Positions 23,869-33,135 are shown, numbered from the stretch's first letter. The stretch is 64,000 nucleotides of DNA from Ruminococcus sp. (GCA_017542475.1 JAFXXD010000038.1:62001-126000); one strand, 5' to 3'. Made by a program: numbers and translations. Notes: a model not told the origin generated them from the letters alone.

Positions 23869-25668
23869 TTATATGAATGCCTGCTTTTTCAGTATCGACG
23901 TTATCAGCCTTCCGAGGACGGCGAAGTAATTCATATCCAAGACCGACCACTTCTTGAAGCGTCCCACGTAGCAGAACGACACCATTCCCTTTATCACGCT
24001 CTCGTCCGTCATCAGGTACTGCACAGCTCCGCCGATGTTCTCCTCCGTGAGCTGGCGGAATGCCTCGTCCTCGCGTCCCTCGAGCTCGTTGACGTTATCT
24101 ATCGCGAACAGACCGTCACCCGAGAAGTGGGACGTGTACTCTCCGCTGAGCAGATATGCCGCATTGCGTGAGGAGGCGTTGGAGCAGCTCAGTATAAGGT
24201 CCATATTATTACCCGCGAAAACGCAGATGTCGTCGAGGTCAAATGCCGAGCGTATCTGCTCAAGCAGTACGGATATATCGGGGACTCTGCCGAAGACAAG
24301 GCTCTCGGACAGGCTCGCCGCGAATGCAAGCTTCTCGGAGGCGTCCTTCTGCGGGCTGAGGTAAACTATCTTGTTGTCCACGTCCTTCTCAACAGGTCCG
24401 TGCTTGTCGATGTCGTAGATGACGTAGCGGTTCTGACCCTTCTGCTGGGCGATATACAGAGCCTTGTCCGCCTGCATAAAAAGCTCGTCGTAATCGGAGC
24501 TGTCGGACGGGTAGGTCGATACGCCCATCGAGCACGTCAGACGGAAGTTCTCGAATCTGTCGGTGAAGGCAAGCTCGATATTAGTCCTTATAGCGCGGAG
24601 CACGCCGCGGAGGTCTTCCTCATCGCGGGTGTTTTCGAGGACTATCAGGAAACCGCCGCCGCTGATTCGTCCCGCGATTCCGCGTATGCCTATCTGCCGC
24701 TTGATAATGCTCGCGGCTGTGTATATGACCTCGTCGCCGAAGAGGTGTCCGTAGCTGGAATTGATATCCGTGAAGTTGTCGATGTCGAGGATAACGATGT
24801 TGACGTTGTGGGAAGGCTTAGAGGAGAGTATGCTCTTGGCGAATGCCGTGACAGTACGCTTGTTGAGCAGTCCCGACAGCGAGTCCTTGTTCGCGTCTAT
24901 GGCGAGATTTGTCTCCTTGGTCTTCTGGCGGGAGTTTATCACCGATATGATACCGCAGACCTTTCGCGAATCGGGAGCATCATAGCGCGTGATACCGCGG
25001 AAAAGACACATCTCTCGATTGCGTCCGTTCGTGAGAATCGAGGACTCGAACTCGTAGTCAAAGCGGTAGACGCCGTTCTTGATATCACGGCAGAGGGTGT
25101 TGAACGTCTCGATGTAGCGTGAGAGCACCCAGCTGCGCTCGACTGCCTCGGACTGCCACTTTTCGAGCTCCTCGTCCGCAAGGACTATCTCACGGCAGCA
25201 GTCGAACATATATATGCGGATATGGCGCGTCTCGAAGCTGTACTCGAAGGCGAGGTCGCTTGTGAGGCTGAGAACGTACCTGTACTCGCTGAGCCGCTTC
25301 TCGCGGTCTCGTGAGAGACCTTCGAGCGAGAATACATCGCTGAGCTCTATCGAATAGAGGGGCTCCTCCCCCGCCTCATCTATAAGGCGTACCGAGGCAA
25401 GCACCCAGCGGAGAAGTCCGTTAACGCCCGTCATACGGATAACGGTGCGCTGTACTGTGCCGCTGTCTGCCTGAGCTATGCACTCCTCGAGGCGCGGGAA
25501 GTCCTCCTCGTCTATGGTTCGGCGTATCGAATATGTGACGCTGTTGCCGAAGTAGCTGAAAAAAGCTTCGCTGCCGCTCTGGGTGTGGAAGCTCCTGTCA
25601 ACTGTAACACGTCCTATAGAGTAAAGAGCGCGGGAATCTGCGCTGAAATTGTCGTTCAAGAGTATCAC
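23869..25668 (-). CDS. PAS-GGDEF-GAF-like signalling protein with degenerate GGDEF
   Basis: About 599 residues. Two PAS-like segments occupy the first 250 residues; a diguanylate-cyclase fold follows (LDIDNFTDINSSYGHLFGD; CSMGVSTYP; ADKALYIAQQKGQNRYV), then a GAF-like domain at the C-terminus. The signature GGDEF loop reads SGGGF, lacking both acidic catalytic residues, and no RxxD inhibitory site was seen. It is therefore probably not an active cyclase but a GTP or c-di-GMP sensor or scaffold. The listed start is GTG. A TTG at 25659 is better spaced after GAGGTGA and may be the true start. Confidence 0.8.
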   Translation of the reverse strand: MILLNDNFSADSRALYSIGRVTVDRSFHTQSGSEAFFSYFGNSVTYSIRRTIDEEDFPRLEECIAQADSGTVQRTVIRMTGVNGLLRWVLASVRLIDEAGEEPLYSIELSDVFSLEGLSRDREKRLSEYRYVLSLTSDLAFEYSFETRHIRIYMFDCCREIVLADEELEKWQSEAVERSWVLSRYIETFNTLCRDIKNGVYRFDYEFESSILTNGRNREMCLFRGITRYDAPDSRKVCGIISVINSRQKTKETNLAIDANKDSLSGLLNKRTVTAFAKSILSSKPSHNVNIVILDIDNFTDINSSYGHLFGDEVIYTAASIIKRQIGIRGIAGRISGGGFLIVLENTRDEEDLRGVLRAIRTNIELAFTDRFENFRLTCSMGVSTYPSDSSDYDELFMQADKALYIAQQKGQNRYVIYDIDKHGPVEKDVDNKIVYLSPQKDASEKLAFAASLSESLVFGRVPDISVLLEQIRSAFDLDDICVFAGNNMDLILSCSNASSRNAAYLLSGEYTSHFSGDGLFAIDNVNELEGREDEAFRQLTEENIGGAVQYLMTDESVIKGMVSFCYVGRFKKWSVLDMNYFAVLGRLITSILKKQAFI

Positions 25669-25682
25669 CTCATTCCAAGCAC

Positions 25683-25711
25683 ATTATAACATATAAGGGT
25701 AAATCGGTCAA
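25683..25711 (-). promoter_or_regulatory. Promoter of the degenerate GGDEF gene
   Basis: TTGACC (25711-25706) and TATAAT (25688-25683), 17-bp spacer. Confidence 0.75.
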
Positions 25712-25756
25712 GTAAAATCTGTAAAATCCGTTCACAAAAAATTAACAATTATTCGC

Positions 25757-25785
25757 GTGACATAATCGTGCAACTGTTGTATAAT
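25757..25785 (+). promoter_or_regulatory. Promoter of the AI-2E transporter (and possibly pfl)
   Basis: GTGACA (25757-25762) and TATAAT (25780-25785), 17-bp spacer. No other promoter or terminator was seen before the pfl genes. Confidence 0.65.
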
Positions 25786-25816
25786 AATCTTATAGAATCA
25801 TCAGGAGGCGCGGCTC

Positions 25817-27082
25817 GTGCCGCTTCATTTTAAAATGGATAAAAAGTATTTGAAACGCTATCTGACTATTGCTGTCATCGCTATCCTTTCGTGCCTGATA
25901 GTCAAGAATTTTGCGTTCTTCGGCAAGCTGTTCTCAATGGGTGCAAAGGCTGTCTACCCCCTCGCGCTCGGAGCTGTCATAGCCTATATCATCAACATCA
26001 TAATGCGCTGGTATGAGAAGAAATACTTCCCCAAGAGCGAGAAGAAATTCGTGAAGGTCACGCGGCGACCTGTCTGCCTTGTGCTGTCGCTGCTGAGTGC
26101 AGCCGCGATACTCGCACTCGTGCTCAATATCATTGTCCCCGAGATAATCAACGCGGTCAAGCTGATCACTCTGAAAGTACCGCCTCTATACAACGACGCC
26201 AAGGTCTTCGTGCTTAAAAAGCTCAGTGAGTATCCCGAATTGCAGAAGCAGGCAAGCGACCTGTTCAATGAGTTCGACGTCACAAAGCTTGACTGGGCTA
26301 CGATAACCGAAAGCGTTTCCGAATTCGTCCAGCACGGCGTGCTCGGATTCATCACCTCGGCTGTGGGCGTTGTCAGTGCTATTGCAGGTACTGTCACCAA
26401 CTACATCATCGCTTTCATCTTCGCGATATATCTGCTCCTGCGCAAGGATAAGATACTCACCGACCTGAACCGCATACAAGCCGCATATTTCAGTGATAAG
26501 CTGAACCGTATAGTCAACCGCATATGCAAGACGGGGCACGAGTGCTTCACCAACTTCTTTGTCGGGCAGTTCATCGAGGCTATTATCCTCGGCTCACTTT
26601 GCTTCATCGGTATGACGATACTGAAGCTCCCCTACGCAGCAATGAGCGGTACTCTCGTTGGCGTTACTGCTCTTATCCCCATAGTCGGAGCCTTCCTCGG
26701 TGCAGGCATAAGCGCCTTCATCATAATGACCGAGAACCCTATGCAGGCTCTCATATTCATCGCCTTCCTCATCATACTCCAGCAGTTCGAGGGCAATATA
26801 ATCTACCCGAAGGTAGTCGGTGACTCTATCGGTCTGCCGGGCATATGGGTGCTCGCGGCTGTTACCGTCGGCGGCAGTCTGTTCGGTATCGTAGGTATGC
26901 TCGTGGGCGTTCCGCTCGCGGCAACTATATACAAGCTGTCGTTCGATGTGCTCGAAGCAAGAGAGAAAAAGCTTGGTATCGCCTCCCCTGTTACGGAGTC
27001 CGAGAAAAAGCCTAAAATAAAGAAACAGAGAACAAAAAAGAAAGAGAAACAGTCCGTCAAATCCGCAAATTCTAAAAAGTAA
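25817..27082 (+). CDS. AI-2E-family (PerM-type) membrane transporter
   Basis: 421 residues, about eight membrane helices in the family arrangement, with conserved GVTALIPIVGAFLGAG and QQFEGNIIYPKVVGDSIGLP in the second half and a very basic cytoplasmic tail (KKPKIKKQRTKKKEKQ). The family includes exporters of autoinducer-2 and Na+/H+ antiporters, so the name does not fix the substrate. The GTG start at 25817 has AGGAGG 8 bp upstream; an ATG seven codons later is an alternative. Only 18 bp separate it from pfl, suggesting co-transcription. Confidence 0.88.
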   Translation: MPLHFKMDKKYLKRYLTIAVIAILSCLIVKNFAFFGKLFSMGAKAVYPLALGAVIAYIINIIMRWYEKKYFPKSEKKFVKVTRRPVCLVLSLLSAAAILALVLNIIVPEIINAVKLITLKVPPLYNDAKVFVLKKLSEYPELQKQASDLFNEFDVTKLDWATITESVSEFVQHGVLGFITSAVGVVSAIAGTVTNYIIAFIFAIYLLLRKDKILTDLNRIQAAYFSDKLNRIVNRICKTGHECFTNFFVGQFIEAIILGSLCFIGMTILKLPYAAMSGTLVGVTALIPIVGAFLGAGISAFIIMTENPMQALIFIAFLIILQQFEGNIIYPKVVGDSIGLPGIWVLAAVTVGGSLFGIVGMLVGVPLAATIYKLSFDVLEAREKKLGIASPVTESEKKPKIKKQRTKKKEKQSVKSANSKK

Positions 27083-27100
27083 AAAAGGAGTCTTGATGCT

Positions 27101-29224
27101 ATGTTTGACTATCTTAAGGAATTTCCCAAGGAATGGGAGGGCTTCACCGAGGAGAGATGGTGCAATACCTCCATTAACGTAAGGAATTTCATTAAGCACA
27201 ACTACACTCCCTACGACGGCGACGACAGCTTTCTCGCACCGCCTACCGAAGCCACAAAAAAGCTCTGGGCTGAGGTCATGGAGCTCTCGCAGAAGGAGCG
27301 CGAGGCAGGCGGTGTTCTCGATATGGACACCAAGATAATCTCGACTATCACCTCCCACGGCGCGGGCTATATCGACAAGGAGCTCGAGCAGATAGTGGGT
27401 CTCCAGACAGACAAGCCCTTCAAGCGTGCACTCCAGCCGTTCGGCGGTATACGTATGGCTCAGCAGGCGTGCAAGGAGTACGGCTACGAGGTAGACCCCG
27501 ATGTCGTCGAGATATTCACCAAGTACCGCAAGACCCACAATCAGGGCGTTTTTGATGCCTATACCCCCGAGATGAGACTCGCACGCCACTCCGCGATACT
27601 CACGGGTCTTCCCGACGCCTACGGCAGAGGTCGTATCATCGGCGACTACAGGCGTGTTGCACTCTACGGCGTGGATATCCTCATCAAGGATAAGAAACAC
27701 CAGATAGATACCTCCCTCGTGAGAATGACTTCGAGGAATATACGTCTCCGTGAGGAGCTCGCTGAGCAGGTACGCGCTCTTGAAGACCTGAAAAAGCTCG
27801 GAGAGATATACGGCTTCGATATATCCAAGCCCGCAGCCAACGCCAAGGAGGCTGTTCAGTGGCTGTACTTCGGCTACCTTGCCGCTGTCAAGGAGCAGAA
27901 CGGCGCGGCTATGTCGCTCGGACGCACCTCGACCTTCCTCGACATCTATATCCAGCGCGACCTCGACCGCGGTATCCTCACCGAGTCGCAGGCACAGGAG
28001 CTCATCGACCATTTCATTATGAAGCTCCGAATCGTCAAGTTCGCGCGTACTCCCGAGTACAACGAGCTCTTCTCGGGCGACCCGACGTGGATAACCGAAT
28101 CCATCGGCGGTCTGCTCGTAAACGGCAAGCACCTCGTTACCAAGAACAGCTTCCGCTATCTGCATACCCTTGAGAACCTCGGTACTGCTCCCGAGCCGAA
28201 TATGACCGTGCTGTGGTCTACAAAGCTCCCGCGCAATTTCAAGGTCTACTGCGCGAAGATGTCCATTCAGACCTCGTCGATACAGTACGAGAACGACGAT
28301 ATGATGCGCGAGATCCACGGCGACGACTACGCTATCGCCTGCTGTGTATCGTCAATGGTCGTGGGCAAGGAAATGCAGTTCTTCGGAGCGAGAGCCAATC
28401 TCGCGAAGTGCCTGCTCTATGCGATAAACGGCGGCATTGACGAGAGGCTCGGCTTGCAGGTGGGTCCGAAGTTCAGACCCGTTGAGGGCGAGTACCTCGA
28501 CTTCAACGACGTTTGGCAGAAATATATGGATATGATGGAGTGGCTTGCGGGTCTGTACGTGAACACCCTCAACGTTATCCACTATATGCACGATAAGTAC
28601 AGCTACGAGAGGCTGCAGATGGCTCTCCACGACCGCGAGGTAAAGCGCTATTTTGCAACTGGTATCGCAGGTCTGTCGGTAGTTGCGGATTCGCTCTCGG
28701 CTATAAAATATGCTAAGGTAAAACCAATACGCAAGGACATTGAGATAAAGGACAAGGCGGGCAACGTCGTTGACGTGGCTAAGAATGTGGTCGTTGACTA
28801 CGAGATAGAGGGAGATTTCCCGAAGTACGGCAACAACGACGACCGCGTAGACCAGATAGCTGTCACCGTTGTACGCAACTTTATGGACTGCATACGCAAG
28901 CACCACACCTACCGCGACAGCATTCCCACGATGTCGATTCTCACTATCACATCCAATGTCGTGTACGGCAAGAAGACCGGCAATACTCCCGACGGACGCA
29001 AGCAGGGAGTTCCGCTTGCTCCCGGTGCTAATCCTATGCACGGCAGAGACACTCACGGAGCTGTTGCTTCACTCGCGTCAGTAGCAAAGCTCCCGTTCAA
29101 GAACGCGCAGGACGGTATCTCCAACACCTTCTCTATTATCCCCGACGCTCTCGGCAAGGATATGCAGGTGTTTGCGGGCGACCTCGACCTCGAAAAGCTT
29201 GCGGCGGAGGCTGACAATGACTGA
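27101..29224 (+). CDS. pflB: Pyruvate formate-lyase catalytic subunit, lacking the glycyl-radical domain
   Basis: A 707-residue core of formate C-acetyltransferase (pyruvate + CoA to acetyl-CoA + formate). The catalytic cysteine pair is Cys414-Cys415 (IACCVSSM). The protein stops right after [12 protein letters not shown], where E. coli PflB continues for roughly 50 more residues with the RVSGYAV radical loop. That missing piece is encoded separately at 29439. The truncation lies at a domain boundary and is followed by two tightly spaced genes, so this looks like a stable split enzyme, not a broken gene. The PFL-activating enzyme is not in the window. Confidence 0.93.
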   Translation: MFDYLKEFPKEWEGFTEERWCNTSINVRNFIKHNYTPYDGDDSFLAPPTEATKKLWAEVMELSQKEREAGGVLDMDTKIISTITSHGAGYIDKELEQIVGLQTDKPFKRALQPFGGIRMAQQACKEYGYEVDPDVVEIFTKYRKTHNQGVFDAYTPEMRLARHSAILTGLPDAYGRGRIIGDYRRVALYGVDILIKDKKHQIDTSLVRMTSRNIRLREELAEQVRALEDLKKLGEIYGFDISKPAANAKEAVQWLYFGYLAAVKEQNGAAMSLGRTSTFLDIYIQRDLDRGILTESQAQELIDHFIMKLRIVKFARTPEYNELFSGDPTWITESIGGLLVNGKHLVTKNSFRYLHTLENLGTAPEPNMTVLWSTKLPRNFKVYCAKMSIQTSSIQYENDDMMREIHGDDYAIACCVSSMVVGKEMQFFGARANLAKCLLYAINGGIDERLGLQVGPKFRPVEGEYLDFNDVWQKYMDMMEWLAGLYVNTLNVIHYMHDKYSYERLQMALHDREVKRYFATGIAGLSVVADSLSAIKYAKVKPIRKDIEIKDKAGNVVDVAKNVVVDYEIEGDFPKYGNNDDRVDQIAVTVVRNFMDCIRKHHTYRDSIPTMSILTITSNVVYGKKTGNTPDGRKQGVPLAPGANPMHGRDTHGAVASLASVAKLPFKNAQDGISNTFSIIPDALGKDMQVFAGDLDLEKLAAEADND

Positions 29225-29426
29225 TGTTATCTCATCCGAGGGAAGAACTCCCGAGGAGCTCGCTGAACTTATAGACAAGCTTATGTCACAGGGAAGCGGT
29301 CACGTAAATATAACTTCCGACAAAGACGGCGAGGGCTTGACGGTCGATACCGTGAAAAGCACTGACGTATGCGGCGTCAAAGGCGCCTGCTGTCAGCCGA
29401 CCGAAAACGCCGTCGATAACGAATAA
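29217..29426 (+). CDS. Small Cys-containing protein between the split pfl genes
   Basis: 69 residues. Its ATG overlaps the pfl stop by 8 bp (ATGACTGA) and has GGAGG upstream, so it is coupled to pfl. The N-terminal half ([18 protein letters not shown]) resembles the opening of the glycyl-radical protein at 29439 ([19 protein letters not shown]). Instead of the RVSGYAV loop it ends with a cysteine cluster ([11 protein letters not shown]). It may be a diverged copy of the radical domain with a redox or metal-binding tail. No known family was recognised. Confidence 0.7.
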   Translation: MTDVISSEGRTPEELAELIDKLMSQGSGHVNITSDKDGEGLTVDTVKSTDVCGVKGACCQPTENAVDNE

Positions 29427-29438
29427 AGGAGGATTACT

Positions 29439-29678
29439 ATGGCTAACGATAAACAGGTAGACAACCTCATTGAGCTGCTCGACGGCTATGTTGAAAAGGG
29501 CGGTCATCACCTAAATGTAAACGTATTCACGCGTGAGACTCTGCTTGACGCGCAAGCTCACCCTGAGAAGTATCCGCAGCTCACCGTAAGAGTTTCGGGC
29601 TATGCGGTAAACTTCGTGAAGCTCACAAAGGAGCAGCAGGACGACGTTATCTCGCGTACATTCCACGAAAAGCTATAA
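29439..29678 (+). CDS. grcA: Stand-alone glycyl-radical subunit of pyruvate formate-lyase (GrcA-like)
   Basis: A 79-residue autonomous glycyl-radical domain. RVSGYAV carries the radical glycine at Gly54; the GGHHLNVNV and [12 protein letters not shown] segments match the PFL C-terminus. In E. coli the free YfiD/GrcA protein only repairs damaged PFL. Here the partner catalytic subunit has no radical domain of its own, so this protein is inferred to be an obligate subunit. The ribosome-binding site AAAGGAGGAT is strong, which would favour high or stoichiometric synthesis. A terminator follows. Confidence 0.9.
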   Translation: MANDKQVDNLIELLDGYVEKGGHHLNVNVFTRETLLDAQAHPEKYPQLTVRVSGYAVNFVKLTKEQQDDVISRTFHEKL

Positions 29679-29682
29679 GAAA

Positions 29683-29709
29683 AGGCGGCTAAATCAGCCG
29701 CCTTTTTTT
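29683..29709 (+). terminator. Terminator of the pfl operon
   Basis: AGGCGGCT-aaatc-AGCCGCCT followed by seven Ts. Confidence 0.9.
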
Positions 29710-29759
29710 CTGTTTAAAAGTCGATGCAGGCATCGCCCCCTGCATCATTTCGATTATTG

Positions 29760-30194
29760 TTACAGATACTGTCTCATCTCCGACGAAAGCTTCTCCTCGG
29801 AGCTTATCAGCCTCTTTGCAATGTCCTTTGAGCGCTCATCTGCCGCCTTGTACTGGTTCATATAGCGACTCAGGGACTTTATCCCCATATTGCAGCCGTC
29901 CATCATCAGCTCTGCTATCTTACTGTCGGTGCCGTCGATGAGCATTTCCCAGTTAGTTTTCACCCACGACATTCCCTGTACGACGGGATTCGGGTCTTTG
30001 CCCTCGTCGTGGTAGTCGTGCAGCACGCGCTGGAGGTCGGTCTGAAGGCGCTCGCTCTCATGCTTGCTGTCGCGGAGAATGGACTGCATTTTGCCGCCCT
30101 TGACGTGTCCGATGACCTCATCTATCGCCGTTATTCCCATTTTTATGCCCGAATCGCACTCGCGAAGCAGGCGCACAGTGTCTCGTTCTACCAT
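29760..30194 (-). CDS. Helical hypothetical protein, possibly ferritin-like
   Basis: 144 residues, almost entirely amphipathic helix by eye (four helices, e.g. GITAIDEVIGHVKGGKMQSI and KSLSRYMNQYKAADERSKDI), which suggests a four-helix bundle such as the DUF2383/ferritin-like group. No metal-binding EXXH pattern is evident. No export signal. Its ribosome-binding site AAAGGAGTG lies inside the 3' arm of a 15-bp stem (30197-30239), which should limit translation from read-through transcripts of the lysine operon upstream. Confidence 0.65.
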   Translation of the reverse strand: MVERDTVRLLRECDSGIKMGITAIDEVIGHVKGGKMQSILRDSKHESERLQTDLQRVLHDYHDEGKDPNPVVQGMSWVKTNWEMLIDGTDSKIAELMMDGCNMGIKSLSRYMNQYKAADERSKDIAKRLISSEEKLSSEMRQYL

Positions 30195-30196
30195 AA

Positions 30197-30239
30197 AAAC
30201 ACTCCTTTCAGCGTTATTATCTGCCTGAAAGGAGTGTTT
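30197..30239 (-). terminator. 15-bp hairpin: terminator of the lysine operon that also hides a ribosome-binding site
   Basis: AAACACTCCTTTCAG and CTGAAAGGAGTGTTT (30197-30211, 30225-30239) pair perfectly across 13 nt. On the - strand the 3' arm ends in Ts and holds the AAAGGAGTG of the gene starting at 30194. Confidence 0.75.
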
Positions 30240-30256
30240 ATTCGTTTTAATTCAAA

Positions 30257-31246
30257 TTAGAGCATTTTTGCACGGAGCTCCTCGCCCGAAAGAGGCGAAA
30301 GATATGCGGGTGCAATGTCAAATGCGGTCTTGCAGCCTGTTGCGCCCTCAGCCTTGAGGCGAGCCATTGCTCTTGCGTAGCAGATGAGCACGCTTGCTGT
30401 GAACTCGGGGTTGGACTCGAGCTTGAGCGAATACTCTATCATCTGGTGAGTCTTCTCGCCATCGCCTGTGAAGCCGCTTCTCATTACAAAGCCGCCGTGA
30501 GGCATCTTGTTGTGCTTGGCGTCGAACTCCTCCTCGGTGATGAAGTTTACAGTTGTATCGTACTCGTCGAAGTAGTTCTTCATCGTCTTGATGTCGTTCT
30601 CGATCTTAGCGAGGTCTGCGCCCTCCTCGGGAACTATCCAGCACTCACGGAGGTGCTTCTGACGGGTTGTGAGCTCGGGCTGGCTTCCGCTTCTTACGGC
30701 TTCCATTGCCGACTCTATCGGTACTGTATACTGTATGCCGCGCTTTACGCCTTCAACACGGCGAATAGCGTCAGAGTGTCCCTGACTTACGCCCTTACCC
30801 CAGAAAGTGTAGCTCTTGCCGTTGGGGAGTATGGACTCTGCATAAAGTCTGTTGAGCGAGAACAGACCGGGATCCCAGCCGAGTGAGATGAATGCAAGGT
30901 GACCGTTCTCCTTTGCGACCTTGTCAACGTTGGCAAAGTGCTCGGGGATACGTGCGTGTGTATCGAAGCTGTCGATAACGTTGAAATATTTCGCGAGCTC
31001 GGGAGTCTGCTTGGGAAGGTCAGTAGCACTTCCGCCGCAGATTATGAGGACATCGATATCGTTCTGCTTCGACTGGATATCATTGATACTGAATACGGGT
31101 ACTCCTGCCGTAAGAGGCTTGAGTGTGGAGGGATCGCGGCGTGTGAATATGCCTGCGAGCTCCATATCGTCGTTCTGTCTGATGGCAAGCTCTACACCCT
31201 TGCCGAGGTTGCCGTAGCCTGCAATTCCAATTCTAACTTTGCTCAT
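30257..31246 (-). CDS. ddh: meso-Diaminopimelate D-dehydrogenase
   Basis: A 329-residue NADPH enzyme making meso-diaminopimelate in one step from tetrahydrodipicolinate, ammonia and NADPH. Rossmann motif GIAGYGNLGKG near residue 7; ISLGWDPGLFSLNR and the SQGHSDAIRRVEGVK segment are family hallmarks. Length equals the family norm. The start at 31246 has AAAGGAGC upstream; the 14-codon extension of the frame is ignored. It closes the asd-dapA-dapB-ddh set and means the cell needs no succinylase or acetylase branch for cell-wall DAP and lysine. Confidence 0.95.
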   Translation of the reverse strand: MSKVRIGIAGYGNLGKGVELAIRQNDDMELAGIFTRRDPSTLKPLTAGVPVFSINDIQSKQNDIDVLIICGGSATDLPKQTPELAKYFNVIDSFDTHARIPEHFANVDKVAKENGHLAFISLGWDPGLFSLNRLYAESILPNGKSYTFWGKGVSQGHSDAIRRVEGVKRGIQYTVPIESAMEAVRSGSQPELTTRQKHLRECWIVPEEGADLAKIENDIKTMKNYFDEYDTTVNFITEEEFDAKHNKMPHGGFVMRSGFTGDGEKTHQMIEYSLKLESNPEFTASVLICYARAMARLKAEGATGCKTAFDIAPAYLSPLSGEELRAKML

Positions 31247-31309
31247 TGGTTTGCTCCTTTGAAAATTTATTTGAACCGCCCTCGCCATTGAAGACGGAAC
31301 CTGACTTAT

Positions 31310-31359
31310 AGTGAAGAATGAATAGTGAAAAGTGAATAGTTGCGGTATCGCTTCGCGAT
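31310..31359. repeat. Intergenic short repeat with hairpin (copy 1)
   Basis: A GAAGAATGAATAGTGAAAAG-type stretch followed by the small hairpin ATCGC-ttc-GCGAT. A related unit (GAAGAATGAAGAAAT... GTCGCC-ttc-GGCGAC) lies at 57937-57993. These appear to be members of one dispersed intergenic family. Confidence 0.5.
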
Positions 31360-31390
31360 GATTCTAAAAGGATACCGCAGCAGTCAGTCT

Positions 31391-32140
31391 TTACATAAGC
31401 ATTTGCATATCGTAGAGCCCTGCGGGCTTATCCTTGAGGAATAATGCCGCCTTTACAGAACCCTCCGCGAATACCATCTTTGAAGCCGCAGAGTGCGAGA
31501 GCGTGATGACCTCGTCGTTGCCTGCGAAGATGACGTCGTGCTCGCCAACGATAGTGCCGCCGCGTATAGCGTGCATACCTATCTCGCTCTTCTCACGCTT
31601 CTGACGGCGCGAGTGGCGGTCGTAGACGTACTGCTTCGAGTTGTCGAAGGTCTCGTTGATAGCGTTAGCGAGCATTATCGCCGTGCCGCTCGGTGCGTCG
31701 AGCTTCTGGTTGTGGTGCTTCTCCACTATCTCGATGTCAAAGCGGTCGCCGAGGACTTCAGCAGCCTTCTTTGCGAGGTTCACGAGCAGATTGATACCGA
31801 GCGACATATTGAATGTGAAGAATACGGGTATCTGCTCTGCCGCTGACTTTATCTGTGCTATCTGCTCGTCGCTGTAGCCTGTGGAGGCTACCACGAGAGG
31901 TGTGCCGTTGGAAAGGCAGTATGTGAGAAGACCGTCGAGTGAAGCAGGGTTCGAGAAGTCGATGATAACATCGGGCTTGACAGGGAGCTCCGCGGGAGCT
32001 GCAACTATCGGGAAATCGGCATACTCCTTGGTGTAGATGTCTATACCCGCTACGACCTTGCAGTCGTCGCGGTCGGCGATACAGGCGTAGACGTTCTTGC
32101 CCATCTTGCCGTTAGCGCCGCATATTGCGATATTTGTCAT
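31391..32140 (-). CDS. dapB: 4-Hydroxy-tetrahydrodipicolinate reductase
   Basis: A 249-residue NAD(P)H reductase of the diaminopimelate/lysine pathway. It has the N-terminal GANGKMGKN dinucleotide motif, the catalytic EKHHNQKLDAPSGTA segment, and AIRGGTIVGEHDV. The start at 32140 has AAGGAAGTG upstream. It lies between dapA and ddh in the lysine-riboswitch operon. Confidence 0.96.
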   Translation of the reverse strand: MTNIAICGANGKMGKNVYACIADRDDCKVVAGIDIYTKEYADFPIVAAPAELPVKPDVIIDFSNPASLDGLLTYCLSNGTPLVVASTGYSDEQIAQIKSAAEQIPVFFTFNMSLGINLLVNLAKKAAEVLGDRFDIEIVEKHHNQKLDAPSGTAIMLANAINETFDNSKQYVYDRHSRRQKREKSEIGMHAIRGGTIVGEHDVIFAGNDEVITLSHSAASKMVFAEGSVKAALFLKDKPAGLYDMQMLM

Positions 32141-32178
32141 AGATTCACTTCCTTGCGGCATTTAGCCGCGGCTGATTT

Positions 32179-33069
32179 TTACTTGATAAGACCGTGCCTG
32201 TTCAGCGTAGCTGTGAGCTTTGCTCTGTGCTCGTCTGTAAGCTCGCAGAGCGGCAGACGGCAGGGTCCCGCGTTCCAACCGACGATATTCATAGCTTCCT
32301 TTACGGGGATAGGGTTAACCTCAATGAACAGGTCGTTGATGAGGTCGAGGTATTCGAGCTGGAGCTTTGTTGCCTCGGCGTAGTTGTTGTCAAGGCAGTA
32401 CTGCACCATATCGTGCATTTCCTTGGGTATCATATGAGAAGCAACGGAGATAACGCCCTTGCCTCCGAGCGACATTATCGGTACGACCATATCGTCGTTG
32501 CCGCTGTAGATGTCGATGTCGTTGCCGCACTCAGCTGCAAGCTTTGCAACGTAGCTGATGTTGCCGCTTGCCTCCTTGATAGCGACGATATTCTTGTGCT
32601 TTGCGAGCTCCTTAACGGTCGCGACATCGAAGCCGCAGCCTGTTCTGCTCGGTACATTGTAGAGGATTATCGGGATATTTACAGCGTCTGCGATGGCTGT
32701 AAAATGAGCGATAAGCCCCTTCTGTGTAGCCTTGTTGTAGTAAGGAGTAACGTGGAGCAGAGCGTCTGCACCCGCAGCCTCAGCCTCCTTCGAGAGCTCA
32801 ACGGCGTAGTGTGTGTCGTTGCTGCCTGCACCCGCGATAACGGGTACTCTGCCAGCTACGTGCTTTACTGCGAACTTGATGCAGTCGCGGTGCTCGTCAT
32901 CGGTCATTGTGGCAGATTCGCCTGTAGTACCGCAGATAACGATTGCATCTGTTCCCTTTGCTATCTGGTCGTCGATGACGCGACCGAGCTCGTCGTAATT
33001 TATCGAGCCGTCAGCGTTCATCGGAGTGATGATAGCGACAGCTGCGCCGGTAAATACTGTATTCTTCAT
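32179..33069 (-). CDS. dapA: 4-Hydroxy-tetrahydrodipicolinate synthase
   Basis: A 296-residue Schiff-base aldolase condensing pyruvate with aspartate semialdehyde, the first committed step of lysine/DAP synthesis. TIM-barrel motifs: GTTGESATM, the Tyr in TPYYNK, YNVPSRTGC, and the Schiff-base Lys in VAIKEASGN. Length is typical. The ribosome-binding site GAAAGGAGAA is strong. A short dispersed palindrome (33100-33119) separates it from asd. Control is by the lysine riboswitch upstream of asd. Confidence 0.97.
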   Translation of the reverse strand: MKNTVFTGAAVAIITPMNADGSINYDELGRVIDDQIAKGTDAIVICGTTGESATMTDDEHRDCIKFAVKHVAGRVPVIAGAGSNDTHYAVELSKEAEAAGADALLHVTPYYNKATQKGLIAHFTAIADAVNIPIILYNVPSRTGCGFDVATVKELAKHKNIVAIKEASGNISYVAKLAAECGNDIDIYSGNDDMVVPIMSLGGKGVISVASHMIPKEMHDMVQYCLDNNYAEATKLQLEYLDLINDLFIEVNPIPVKEAMNIVGWNAGPCRLPLCELTDEHRAKLTATLNRHGLIK

Positions 33070-33099
33070 ATCTGTTTCTCCTTTCGGAAATCATCACAC

Positions 33100-33119
33100 G
33101 GACGGATAATATCCGCCCC
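33100..33119. repeat. Intergenic palindrome, GGACGGAT..ATCCGCCCC
   Basis: An imperfect copy of the palindrome at 15345-15363, here between asd and dapA and thus within the operon transcript. Confidence 0.45.
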
Positions 33120-33135
33120 TGCATTTTAGTTCAAA

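Noticed and set aside
26594..28318. A 574-codon open frame on the - strand
   Set aside because: It lies opposite pfl and the end of the AI-2E gene, which have clear family motifs. It spans two genes and has shadow-type composition.
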